Source of the DNA: Prochlorococcus sp. AG-363-C02
GTDB taxonomy: Bacteria > Cyanobacteriota > Cyanobacteriia > PCC-6307 > Cyanobiaceae
Direction: 5' to 3'
Length of the DNA stretch: 64,000 nt
Assembly: GCA_003278345.1 (NCBI GenBank)
Contig: QCFH01000003.1
Span: forward strand, 1 to 64,000
Position numbers and translations under genes: made by a program. This document shows positions 8,603-17,965 of the stretch, piece by piece (positions within the stretch are counted from its first letter, which is position 1; the number at the start of each line of letters is the position of its first letter). The notes below the pieces were generated by a model. The model searched no databases and was not told the origin of the DNA. It worked only from the letters and a program-made list of their open reading frames with translations.

Positions 8603-8888
8603 TTCTCAAAACTAGAAGTTTTTCTTAGGTTATTAATCCATTTGGAAAGAACGTCATTCTTCTTTTGACTTTTTAATAAAGGTTTGATGATATTGGTGTT
8701 CTTTTTTCTTGGATATTCCTCTTCTTGGCATCGGTCTTCAGTCAGATTCAATATCTATAACCTCAGGAGGTTTGCCACCTTCAAGACTTTCTGTTGCTGT
8801 TCTGATTTTGTTTTTCATATCAATTCCTCGTCTTATCACTTGCATGAAATCAATATAAAGATAATGAGTTTCTCACTTCCCCCAGACA

Positions 8889-9317
8889 ATGCTCACAGAA
8901 ACGATTCAAGTTAAATCAACTTCCTCTTTTAGTTGCCATCCTATTAGTGAGAGCATACAAAGTTTCTTGGATACATCCCAACAACTAGAAGGTGTAGTTT
9001 GTGCTTTTAGTCAACATTCAACCGTTGGGATGATAGTTAATGAAATGGAAGAAAGGCTGATATTGGATCTAGGGAAATGGTTGGAAGAGATGGCCCCAAC
9101 AGCTCAAGGATATAAACATGATGATTTACATCTTAGAGAGAACATCCCAGAGGATGAACCAAAGAATGCTCACTCACATCTAAGAGCTTTGCTTTTAGGA
9201 AATCATGTAAGTGTTCCTTTTAAAAATGGAAAGCTCCAACTAGGTAAATACCAAGAGATAATTATGGTTGAACTAGATGGTCCTAGGGAAAGAAACATCG
9301 TAATTAGTATTCAGTAG
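8889..9317 (+). CDS. UPF0047/YjbQ family protein
   Basis: ORF 142 aa; FSQHSTVGMIVNE...HDDLHLRENIPEDEPKNAHSHLRALLLG...VELDGPRERNIVI. Confidence 0.9.
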   Translation: MLTETIQVKSTSSFSCHPISESIQSFLDTSQQLEGVVCAFSQHSTVGMIVNEMEERLILDLGKWLEEMAPTAQGYKHDDLHLRENIPEDEPKNAHSHLRALLLGNHVSVPFKNGKLQLGKYQEIIMVELDGPRERNIVISIQ

Positions 9318-9402
9318 GGATAAAAGGCTCCTGATCTAGCTCAAGTCTTCATACTGCCTTGATTTAGAGCAACTGCATGTAAAGCACTCGCCGATTAAAA
9401 AT

Positions 9403-9543
9403 TTAATGAATGATCAATTTTTCTAGTACTAGAGCTATGAATACCCCTTTGAAAAAGACAAGCCAAAGTAATCCATAATCACTAAGGCCTAGCTTCTTTT
9501 GATACCAAGCAATTAGCTGCTTGTGCTTTTCTATAAGTTTCAT
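9403..9543 (-). CDS. Small membrane protein (46 aa)
   Basis: MKLIEKHKQLIAWYQKKLGLSDYGLLWLVFFKGVFIALVLEKLIIH*. Confidence 0.5.
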   Translation of the reverse strand: MKLIEKHKQLIAWYQKKLGLSDYGLLWLVFFKGVFIALVLEKLIIH

Positions 9544-9812
9544 TTTTTCTTTGACTTGTTGTAATTAAATTTAGTAGAAGCTCTGTTGCCTTGCCAAGAA
9601 AGAGTGCCTTGATACTGGTCCTCATTTAGTAAGTAACGGAGTGCGTCATCTGAAGGTGCTTCAGCTATTTCCTCTTGGGGCATTAGCTCAATCTCCTCTG
9701 CTTGAACTGCAATAGGACAGCAAAACAAAAGTAGACCAAGAACAAAAGTAAAGAGTTTTTTCATTGTTTTTCTGAGAGTTTCTATTAAATGAGAAAAATT
9801 ATGTTTTTTCAA
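9540..9812 (-). CDS. Small secreted protein (start may be the internal Met MKKLFTF)
   Basis: MKKLFTFVLGLLLFCCPIAVQAEEIELMPQEE... signal peptide. Confidence 0.65.
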   Translation of the reverse strand: MKKHNFSHLIETLRKTMKKLFTFVLGLLLFCCPIAVQAEEIELMPQEEIAEAPSDDALRYLLNEDQYQGTLSWQGNRASTKFNYNKSKKK

Positions 9813-10146
9813 TTGGTGCCATTGTTAATCCTTTGCTAATCAGTTGCTGATGATATAACTCTGCCTGTTCAAGTGGGCCTCTCCATACTTCCGCCGAACC
9901 TTGCCTATCTACTTCGACGGCAAGTAGCCATGATCTTTCTTCACTCATTCCTGGGATGATTGTCACGAGACAATTTGCTACATGTTCAAACGTATTAAAA
10001 TTATCATCCAGAACTATTATCCTTGCTTCAGGATATTTCTTTTTTGTTGTCTTTGGATCTAAGACTGTAGTAGTTGAATTAGCTGTAAATTTCATAGCTG
10101 TTGTTGCTACAAAATCTTTTACTAAGTTGGTTAAGTCAAGAGTCAT
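9799..10146 (-). CDS. ClpS-like Clp protease adaptor
   Basis: ARIIVLDDNFNTFEHVANCLVTIIPGMSEERSWLLAVEVDRQGSAEVWRGPLEQAELYHQQLISKGLTMAPIE. Confidence 0.8.
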   Translation of the reverse strand: MTLDLTNLVKDFVATTAMKFTANSTTTVLDPKTTKKKYPEARIIVLDDNFNTFEHVANCLVTIIPGMSEERSWLLAVEVDRQGSAEVWRGPLEQAELYHQQLISKGLTMAPIEKT

Positions 10147-10329
10147 ACCTTCATTATGGCTCTCATTCCTATTGGAAAAGTTATCCTAAGAAATCAATAC
10201 CAGAAATCAAAGACGAAATGAACCAATTACGGGAAATGGTTTATGCAGCGCAGGGCGTCAGGGATTGATATAGGAGGGAATAAATGATGAAGACTATAGC
10301 TAGATCAGATCTTTAGTTAGTACAGACGG

Positions 10330-10449
10330 CTATGAATCCTTCTTCTTGAAAAACTTTTGGAACATCCACACTAAATAAATAGTTGAGCCTATAAACAAAA
10401 TCAAGCTAAATGTTCCAACTGCTGAATTTGCTGCTTCTACTGTTGGCAT
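10330..10449 (-). CDS. Small membrane protein (39 aa)
   Basis: MPTVEAANSAVGTFSLILFIGSTIYLVWMFQKFFKKKDS*. Confidence 0.65.
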   Translation of the reverse strand: MPTVEAANSAVGTFSLILFIGSTIYLVWMFQKFFKKKDS

Positions 10450-10513
10450 TTCATCCTTTTTCTAATTACACAAAACATACTTTAAGTGGCTGAGCTAGTT
10501 CAAGTTTTCATAC

Positions 10514-10970
10514 TGCTATGAATCCTTCTTCTTAAAAAAAATTTGGAACATCCAAACCAAGTAAATGGTTGAACCAACTAGGAATAACATCTGGAATAGT
10601 GGTCCCGTAAGTCCGTCAAAGCAAATGGTCTGCAGTGGTCCATCAAAGAAAAAGGTTCGCCAAATACCTTATTTGGGCCCACAAAACCAAGAATTAATTC
10701 CTTACCATCAAAAGTTGCCGCTCGTAATTTAATTAGTCCTTTAACAACAATCCAGATTTTCCCTTTGAGCCAAGGAATAGAATTTCCTTTGGAAATATGA
10801 ACACTATTTTTTCTAGAAGAACTCGTTTCCAAAAATTTTGACAATCCGTCCATAACATTTGTTGAAACCGTGCAATTAGCTACAAGCAAGTTTGACTTAA
10901 TCAAGCTTCGGCTATTTACAAGTGATGTAGATCTGCTAGAACGACTAGATGAAACGATTATTAATTTCAC
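10514..10970 (-). pseudogene. CRP-like CNB fragment joined to a second copy of the small membrane gene
   Basis: ORF 10578-10970 has a CRP-like core (LKGKIWIVVKGLIKLRAATFDGKELILGFVGPNKVFGEPFSL), no HTH, and loses similarity at ~10640. From there another frame reads GLTGPLFQMLFLVGSTIYLVWMFQIFFKKKDS*, a paralog of 10330-10449. Confidence 0.6.
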
Positions 10971-11197
10971 TGATCGCTGTTATTGCATTTCCTGCCGCGG
11001 CTAATGCTGAAACTGTTTGGTTAGTTCTTAGGTATTCAACAGGTCTTAAACAGAGTGGCGTTGGCGCAGCCCTTGAAAAAATACCAATGAATAGCTTGCA
11101 AAACTGCGAAATGATGGGTGCTCAATGGATGGGGAGCAGACCAAGCAGAGGAGAAAAAGGTCCTGTCTTTGGCTTCAACTGCCTTAAAGGTAAATAA
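10949..11197 (+). CDS. Small secreted protein
   Basis: MKRLLISLIAVIAFPAAANAETVWLVLRYSTG...; stop abuts ATG of the next gene. Confidence 0.75.
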   Translation: MKRLLISLIAVIAFPAAANAETVWLVLRYSTGLKQSGVGAALEKIPMNSLQNCEMMGAQWMGSRPSRGEKGPVFGFNCLKGK

Positions 11198-11806
11198 ATG
11201 AAAAAGTCTTTACTAATGGCTCTAATAGCAGCCTCTTCTATTGCACCTATACCTACAAAGGCAGACTTAGGTGATGCTGATTTTCCTATTGGAAAATTTA
11301 ATAATGCACCTCAGAGTTATCACGATGCTTGGTGCCGCAAACTTAAAAACGAATGTCGAGTTCGTATACAAGGACAAAATTTATGGGTTGAAGGTCAAGG
11401 AGGCATTAAGAGATCTCAATTCCTAAACTATAGATATGACTGGGATGGAGAAGAATTCTATAACTACATCACTTATAAAGATAAAAAAGGACAGAAAAGA
11501 GACGCATTATTTCTTTTTGTGCATCCAAGGGCTCAAGCAGAATTCATTCGAGCTTTTTTTAGGTGGAAAGATCAAGTTGAAGAGCCATATCCTAACTTCC
11601 GCTTACCTGCAAGCCAAGGTCCACAAGAAACGCATGGAAGGGATAAGAGCAATCTAGTTCCAATGAACCCTTACGACAATCCACCAATTACTGATTGGTC
11701 AAAAAGAACAACCCATATGACTGATGCTTGCGAAAGAGGTGTTTTGAATGCAAAAGATAAAAGGTGCCAAAAGTTAGCAGATTGGTCCCCATCCATCGAG
11801 CAATAG
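11198..11806 (+). CDS. Secreted hypothetical protein (202 aa)
   Basis: Signal peptide MKKSLLMALIAASSIAPIPTKA; long intact ORF. Confidence 0.8.
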   Translation: MKKSLLMALIAASSIAPIPTKADLGDADFPIGKFNNAPQSYHDAWCRKLKNECRVRIQGQNLWVEGQGGIKRSQFLNYRYDWDGEEFYNYITYKDKKGQKRDALFLFVHPRAQAEFIRAFFRWKDQVEEPYPNFRLPASQGPQETHGRDKSNLVPMNPYDNPPITDWSKRTTHMTDACERGVLNAKDKRCQKLADWSPSIEQ

Positions 11807-11918
11807 ATTTAACTAAAACTCATTTAAGCTTAAGAGGGCAGGACTAATTCCTGAGGGTAATAATCTAGGGATAGAATGCCCTAAATGCTTTAATGCCGCT
11901 GTAGTCGGAATGTAAATG

Positions 11919-11979
11919 CTGGCGAAGACTAAACCAATTGAAGGTTGGTTAGTTAAACCTGATCGAGTAGATGGATAAG
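11919..11979 (+). pseudogene. DUF1651 N-terminal fragment
   Basis: MLAKTKPIEGWLVKPDRVDG* matches GWLVKPDRVW of 4734-4976. Confidence 0.5.
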
Positions 11980-12232
11980 CCTGCAATACATACTTACAAA
12001 GAAAAGAAAGCTGGAAAAGTCTTAAAAAAATGATAAAGAAACTCAGGGAATGAATATTGTTGCTTACAGATTTAGGCATTCTTATTCTCTTAGAGCCTAC
12101 GTTTTAGGGATTGATTCTGGATCGGTTTCATGAGTATGGGGCACACGCTAGAGGCTCACCACAGATCTTATCCCTACGCTTAAAAGCTAGTACCACCAAA
12201 GCTTTTAAACTTGCTAGAGAGAGGGTTGCATC

Positions 12233-12424
12233 ATGACTACTAACAAAAGATATGTTCAATTATTGTTTATGTCTCAAACATGCCAGCCACTTGAAAAGGC
12301 TGCTAGTGCAGAGGACAAAAAGATATATAAGGAAATGAAGCACGCTGATAAGGTTATGAGAAAGTCAGCCAAGAAACTTGGTATTAAAAATCCAATACTA
12401 GAAATTCCTTTAGAGTTAGATTAA
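12233..12424 (+). CDS. Small hypothetical protein
   Basis: ORF 63 aa, Lys-rich, ...AGAGAGGG... upstream. Confidence 0.6.
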   Translation: MTTNKRYVQLLFMSQTCQPLEKAASAEDKKIYKEMKHADKVMRKSAKKLGIKNPILEIPLELD

Positions 12425-12627
12425 TGCAATATTTACTTGATTGACAGCTGATCTATACTGAGGTCCAATTAGCTCCTTTTTTTTTTTGTGAAAAGTTATC
12501 TTATATCGATGAATACAGAATCAAAACTAATCTTTTGGCAATTTCTCCTAATCATGAAATAAAGGTTTTTCAGCAAAAATATCCGAAAGCAGAAGATATT
12601 TATGTTATTCAGAATTTATTAAAAAAA

Positions 12628-14283
12628 ATGAAACGCTTACTAGTTCTATTTTTGTTCTTGGGTTTAGGCTCACCTGTTAAAGCTTTTGGAGGAACTACAG
12701 AACAAGAAAAGAATACTTGTAGATATAGGGCTTCAGGAGAAAGAACTGAATTTAGTGCTAACCAAACATATGAAAATTGCCTAAAAAATTTAAAGGAGCA
12801 AAACAAAAATAAGTTAGCAGAAGAAAAAATTCATATAAAAAAAGCAACTTGGCGCAATCGTACCTTGCGGTTTTCCTTTGAGGAAATTGATATGCCAGAT
12901 GCGGGCGAACATATGGGTTTGTACGGTATAGGGGCTTACGATCGACTCAACCCTTGGCTGTACGGCGGTATCACTGCTTACGGTGCCGCGACCGGACGCC
13001 GTGGCGGGTTCTTTACTGGTGGCTATACCTTGGGCGTGGAACGTCAGTTAATCGAAAACTGGATTCTCGATGCCGGAGGCTATGTGGGTGCCGGGGGTGG
13101 CGGTGTCGCGGCGCAAGGAGGAGGGTTAATGATTCGCCCCCATATCGGTCTCAAGCACGACTTTAGATGGGGCGCACTGGGCCTGAATTATACCTACGTA
13201 GATTTCCCCAACGGAGATATTTCCAGCGATGCAATCGCGCTTTCACTGGATATTCCCTTCAGTTCACCGACACACAATTGGGAAGATGATGAGCTGACTG
13301 CGGCCGATTACTTCGGAGCCGACTTGAGCAATGTGAGCCGCCATCGATCGCACTTAGCCGCCCGCGTTCGCTCCTATTCTCCGGCCAGCGGCAGCAAAAA
13401 CACCTCCGGTGGGTCGCTTGATGATTCATTTGGGCTGGTCGGCGTAGAGTACTCTTACTTTCTTGATGACAACTGGTTTACCACTTTTGAGACTGCCGGT
13501 GCCGTATCAGGTGGTGTAGGCGGATATGCCGAACTTTTAGCCGGGTTAGGTTATCGCCTCCCCTTAACCCAAAACGATCGTCTGGCCCTACTCCCCGCCC
13601 TAACTATCGGCGGTGCCGGTGGCGGGCGGGTCGAAACCGGCGGAGGATTTGTTGTCCGAGCAAATCTAGGATCGGAATACCGACTTTCTCCTCATCTCAG
13701 TCTAATTATGGACGGCGGCTATCTCACCGCCCCAGATGGCAATTTTGACACCCCATATGTCGGCTTCAATTTGGCATACGTAATGGAAACCTTTGCTCAG
13801 GATCAAAAAGGAGCTCCCTTAACGGAAACAGACCTTATACAAACTACTAAATGGCGCTTTCGCCCGGCGCACCAATGGTATTTTGATGCGCAACGCAGGG
13901 AAATCCCTTCACGCGATATGCAACTTATGGGAGGTAAAATCGACTGGATGGGAGGAGATTGGTGGTACCTTACAGGACAAGGATTAAGCGCGTATGCAGG
14001 AGGAGCCGGTGGCTATTCAGAGGGACACTGGGGGGCAGGTGTTTTTAGCCCGAGCTGGAAGAACTGGCAACTCTATGGCGAAATGCTCATAGGTGCCGGA
14101 GGGGGAGGAGGCGTTGATAGTGGTAGCGCATTATTGTACAAGCCGAGTGTCGGGTTAGAGTACAATCTAAATAAGGACTTCAGCCTTCAAACTGGTATAG
14201 GAAAAGTGATTTCTAGAAATGGAAATCTGGATGCCAATACCTTGGACGCTAGTCTGGTTTGGCGTTTTGGAACCTCAAAATAA
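12628..14283 (+). CDS. Outer-membrane beta-barrel-like protein, GC-rich body on AT-rich N-terminus
   Basis: Signal peptide MKRLLVLFLFLGLGSPVKAFGG; three Gly-rich repeats each with alternating aromatic/Gly strands; GC rises sharply after ~12,850. Confidence 0.75.
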   Translation: MKRLLVLFLFLGLGSPVKAFGGTTEQEKNTCRYRASGERTEFSANQTYENCLKNLKEQNKNKLAEEKIHIKKATWRNRTLRFSFEEIDMPDAGEHMGLYGIGAYDRLNPWLYGGITAYGAATGRRGGFFTGGYTLGVERQLIENWILDAGGYVGAGGGGVAAQGGGLMIRPHIGLKHDFRWGALGLNYTYVDFPNGDISSDAIALSLDIPFSSPTHNWEDDELTAADYFGADLSNVSRHRSHLAARVRSYSPASGSKNTSGGSLDDSFGLVGVEYSYFLDDNWFTTFETAGAVSGGVGGYAELLAGLGYRLPLTQNDRLALLPALTIGGAGGGRVETGGGFVVRANLGSEYRLSPHLSLIMDGGYLTAPDGNFDTPYVGFNLAYVMETFAQDQKGAPLTETDLIQTTKWRFRPAHQWYFDAQRREIPSRDMQLMGGKIDWMGGDWWYLTGQGLSAYAGGAGGYSEGHWGAGVFSPSWKNWQLYGEMLIGAGGGGGVDSGSALLYKPSVGLEYNLNKDFSLQTGIGKVISRNGNLDANTLDASLVWRFGTSK

Positions 14284-15040
14284 AGACCCCAACCTTGGAT
14301 ATGGGATATATCAATCAACGTCGTGATAAACAAATATGTCCTGCTATGGCTCGTTATCTACAGTCAATGGGCTGGCAAAAAACGACTAAGCATCAAAGGT
14401 ATACCCTACCTAATGGCTCAAGAACAGATAAGACTAGTGGTTGGATTAGGCCAAGAAAACATGCCCAAGATAATGCCTAGTAGATGCCTATTGAGATTAT
14501 TGAAGGTTTAGGGTATTGAATACTTAGGAAAAGATATAAGGGATATAGCTATAAACAAAGGCCATAACTTGTCTACGAAATGATGCCCCAATGCCCTAAA
14601 TGATAAGTTATTTGCTTTTGGAATCACTTTCAAAGAGTCAGAACGATATATAAATGTCAGCTCAAAAATCAATTGAATCTCTAATGAAAATACTTCATCT
14701 TAAGAACTCTATCTCTGCCATTTCTCTTGTTGCAATAAGTTCTTATGCATTGCTAACACCAAGTGCAAAAGCACATATATTCAACAGATCAATTTTTATG
14801 CAGGAAGTACTACCTCAATGTTGTATTAGTAGGAGGGGTCAGTATTTGAACCTTCACCTAAGTCCTTATTTTGATAGTGCAACATTCCTGGCTCTGAATC
14901 CTCCACTGCTTTAATTAACAACATGTGTTCAACAAATCAAATCAGTTATTGAATATTGCTGGAAAAGATTGAATTGAAATTAAGTAATATGTAGGTTTTT
15001 TTACCTAATTACAAAAGTCTCGAGAAGCATTAGAAAGGAA

Positions 15041-15099
15041 GTACGACACTCCTCACACAATTGTCGTTAGGCGCTACTCGTTGAGGGCGCCTTTTTTGT
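15041..15099 (+). ncRNA. yfr1-like: Yfr1-like sRNA
   Basis: ACTCCTCACAC (15048-15058) sits in the loop of ACGAC...GTCGT, followed by AGGCGCtactcgttgagGGCGCCTTTTTT terminator. Confidence 0.65.
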
Positions 15100-15164
15100 G
15101 CTTAATTTTCTTTAATCCTATAACTGGCATATGTGACAGTTATAGAAGCTTTCTCCTGTCTCTA

Positions 15165-15285
15165 GCACTAATAGAACCTGTATGACATATTGAATTCGTG
15201 AGGAGATGGGATTCTCCAGCAGTGGAAACAAGGAAACACTTGCAGAAGATCCCCAAAGATACCTGCCTACGGGCAGGTTTTTTTG
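15165..15285 (+). ncRNA. yfr2-like: Yfr2-family-like sRNA
   Basis: AGTGGAAACAAGGAAACACTT loop motif; GTGAGGAG complementary to the Yfr1-like motif; ACCTGCCtacGGGCAGGTTTTTTT terminator (15261-15284). Confidence 0.65.
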
Positions 15286-15317
15286 TACCTTTGATTCCTA
15301 TCAAATTTTTATTGCAA

Positions 15318-15671
15318 TCAACCTAATAATTGCCTCAACATTTGTACTAATTCTTTTTTGGTGAAACTTTCTAGTGCTCTTGGTGGTGGTTTAACTCCAT
15401 GTTTCTTGAGAAGAGCAACAAGTCCAGCTTTCTTTAAACTCGAAAAACCTTTGATTCCATTTGATCTACATAAATTGATTAGTGTTTTGTTTGTTTGTTT
15501 CCAACTTCCTTCTCCAAGTAAAGCTTGTATTTTTTGATTTGGTGAAAATTGCGGAACGCTGATGTCTTGGGTCGCTGCTTTTAGTTCAGCATCCATCTCT
15601 CTCAGACTTCTTGCATCTGATTGAGCAATCTCTTTTAAATTTGCACGCAGGGAATCAGCTATTCGTCCCAT
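15318..15671 (-). CDS. Conserved hypothetical protein (117 aa), operon with 15655-16137
   Basis: Helical ORF; overlaps the upstream gene by 17 nt. Confidence 0.7.
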   Translation of the reverse strand: MGRIADSLRANLKEIAQSDARSLREMDAELKAATQDISVPQFSPNQKIQALLGEGSWKQTNKTLINLCRSNGIKGFSSLKKAGLVALLKKHGVKPPPRALESFTKKELVQMLRQLLG

Positions 15672-16137
15672 CGCCTTCTTCTAGTTTCCTATTAATTGAT
15701 TCTTTCTTCTTGATAAGTACTTCAAGTTTCTCTTTAGAACGAGTCCAACGATTGATGAAGTTAATAACAGCCTTAATCAGTCGACCAATAAATGAACCTC
15801 CAGTATAAGTTTTTCTTCCTTTTACATATGCTTGATATTCAAAGACAAGCTCGTCTCCAGCATCTTCAAGCTCACCAATAACACCAGTCACAATATCAAG
15901 CATTTCATAAGCCTCTTGACGAACAGAAGCCTCACGTTGAGCTATAACTCTAAGTTTTTCTTCCAGAGCCTTCATTGCTTCTCGACTCTTTTCTGCTTGA
16001 CCTCGAAAAGCACCACGGCTCCTCATCAGGCTTGAATAATTCTTCCTAATTTCGAGATAGGAATCCTCTAAGGTTTGTCGATCAAGATTGAAAACATCTG
16101 CCGGGAATGCAGTTGTAGCAGGAATTGTTTTTACCAT
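15655..16137 (-). CDS. Coiled-coil hypothetical protein (160 aa)
   Basis: ORF with heptad-like charged composition. Confidence 0.75.
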   Translation of the reverse strand: MVKTIPATTAFPADVFNLDRQTLEDSYLEIRKNYSSLMRSRGAFRGQAEKSREAMKALEEKLRVIAQREASVRQEAYEMLDIVTGVIGELEDAGDELVFEYQAYVKGRKTYTGGSFIGRLIKAVINFINRWTRSKEKLEVLIKKKESINRKLEEGDGTNS

Positions 16138-16238
16138 AAAAAGAATTTAACTGACTCTTTGGATTAATTTGCACCTTAAAAACTTTTTCTCATGATTATT
16201 TAAATGTAGGGTTTAACTAGATGAGCTAGAAAGGGGAT

Positions 16239-16655
16239 ATGAAACGCTTACTATTTGCCTGTCTTACGGCAATAACATTTTTCTTTGCCCCTGTCGCGAC
16301 ATTTGCATCAGCTGCAGATTTATCACCTGCTGTGTCAGATGTAAGTAAGAATTTCTCAGAGAAGTTCTGTACGTCTATTGGGAATGGACTTACTCCCGAA
16401 GAAGCTGGAGAGAGTGCTGCTGCTCAATTATCAAAAGGCTTATTGTTCTCTCCTGTTATGAAAGAAATAATGTCTGCTCCGAAAGCAGATTTAGCTGCAT
16501 CTTTATCCAATAATATTTTTGAAGGATGTGGGAATGACCTTGGAGGTACAAAAGAAGAACTTGATGATTATCTGTTTCAACTATCAAATAAAGTTCCAAG
16601 TAGATCCTCTGGCGGTTTGCAGCTTCCCCCGACTCGACAGAAACTATCTAAATAA
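16239..16655 (+). CDS. Secreted hypothetical protein (138 aa)
   Basis: Signal peptide MKRLLFACLTAITFFFAPVATFASA; AGAAAGGGG upstream. Confidence 0.75.
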   Translation: MKRLLFACLTAITFFFAPVATFASAADLSPAVSDVSKNFSEKFCTSIGNGLTPEEAGESAAAQLSKGLLFSPVMKEIMSAPKADLAASLSNNIFEGCGNDLGGTKEELDDYLFQLSNKVPSRSSGGLQLPPTRQKLSK

Positions 16656-16708
16656 ATCTTATTACTAGCAGATGAAAGGTTATTCTTATTAAGATATTCT
16701 CCAGCATT

Positions 16709-17350
16709 TTATTCTCTTATATTAATAATATCTTCGTTGCTGTTTGCGTAAAATTTAAATCTATTCTCTTTTCCATACCATATTGCTTTTTTGGGATTAA
16801 TAGTAGAGACCTTTCTTAATTTTGGACTGCTACCATTATATTCATAATCTTTAATTCCATTAAATACCATTGTATTACTTTCTAAATCATATGAAGCATT
16901 GTTAGAATAAAATGATGCTCCTTTAATAATTGATTTAACACCCCCAGACATGTATATTGATGAATCTTTTTCTTCCCAAACTACTTTTTTGGATTCGATT
17001 CTAAAATGTTTGCTATTAATAGATTCCATATATACATTATTCTCTAAAATTATTTTATTCCCATCATCTAAAATTGAAGCTACTTTTGATATAATTTTGT
17101 AATAGGGCTTATTATTATAATGTATTATTAATAGAGGCTCTATTGCATTCATTGACTTAGTACTTTCAATAATATAGGCACGTTCTGTTACAAGCTGAAA
17201 TTGTTTATTCCCATTTAAATCAACTTGGTCTAAATTTATATTTATAAACCTAAGAGCAGGATCCTTTTCAACAGTTTTTTTGCACCCTGCTAATAAAAGT
17301 AAAGTTAAGAAAAAGATTAAATTTAATTTTCTATTAATTAAATTCTTCAT
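16709..17350 (-). CDS. LptC-like lipoprotein
   Basis: Lipobox LLLLAGCKK; ...RAYIIESTKSMNAIEPLLIIHYNNKP...IILENNVYMESINSKHFRIESKKVVWEEKDSSIYMSGGVK. Confidence 0.75.
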   Translation of the reverse strand: MKNLINRKLNLIFFLTLLLLAGCKKTVEKDPALRFININLDQVDLNGNKQFQLVTERAYIIESTKSMNAIEPLLIIHYNNKPYYKIISKVASILDDGNKIILENNVYMESINSKHFRIESKKVVWEEKDSSIYMSGGVKSIIKGASFYSNNASYDLESNTMVFNGIKDYEYNGSSPKLRKVSTINPKKAIWYGKENRFKFYANSNEDIINIRE

Positions 17351-17631
17351 TAATTTATTTTATTAAAATTTAAGTTGGCCTTTAGATAGTGATTCAAGCT
17401 TAAGTTTAAACCATATCAAGATTTTCTCAATTAAGTACGATTATTAATATGGAATTGTTCACAATTTGAATAACCAAAATATTTGGTAAGTATTAAAGTT
17501 GACAATTTCGTAAATAATCTGCAACTTTCCAAAACAACTTATAAAAACAAAGATGCTCTGTTAATTAATATTTTAAGTGTGTTGTAGTAAATACAATCAA
17601 AATTATTTTTCTTGAAATTTCTCAGAATTGA

Positions 17632-17678
17632 TTTGGGAGCACTAGGTAGCAGGTTTAAATCCTCTCGCTCCGAATAGG
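17632..17678 (+). repeat. tRNA-Pro-like 3' half
   Basis: ATTTGGGAGCACTAGGTAGCAGGTTTAAATCCTCTCGCTCCGAATAG aligns with 7501-7546. Confidence 0.7.
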
Positions 17679-17755
17679 TGTTGAAGGATTGGGTTTTTGG
17701 TTTGTATCCTAGGAAGGCTTAAAAATATACTATTTCTATTTGATGGATTGTCATC

Positions 17756-17930
17756 ATACTAAAAGAAGGTCGAAAAGCGCTCGACGATAGTAAGAAGCAA
17801 TAAAAAAGAAAACGCTTAAGCAAGATCTCAATTATTCAGAATACTTTTGGCTGATAATAATCTTTTTATTATTTAATGGAGCTTTTATTTACTTGGCAAT
17901 GACTTCTCCTAGTTCAGATGCAAACATGCA
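17756..17930 (+). pseudogene. Decayed duplicate of 6073-6240
   Basis: aaagaaggtcgaaaagcgctcgacgatagtaagaagcaa... vs aaagaaggtagaaaagcagtcgacgagagtaagaagcaa...; continues through acttctcctagttcagatgcaa. Confidence 0.65.
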
Positions 17931-17965
17931 AATATTTTCATAGATTCAACCCATCCACATTAAGT

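Noticed and set aside
12954-13166. Track ORF 12954-13166 (+), Cys/Arg-rich
   Set aside because: Out-of-frame shadow inside the GC-rich barrel gene.
14259-14511. Track ORFs 14259-14480 and 14323-14511 (+)
   Set aside because: Mutually overlapping, one overlaps the barrel gene end, no domain or convincing RBS; not called.
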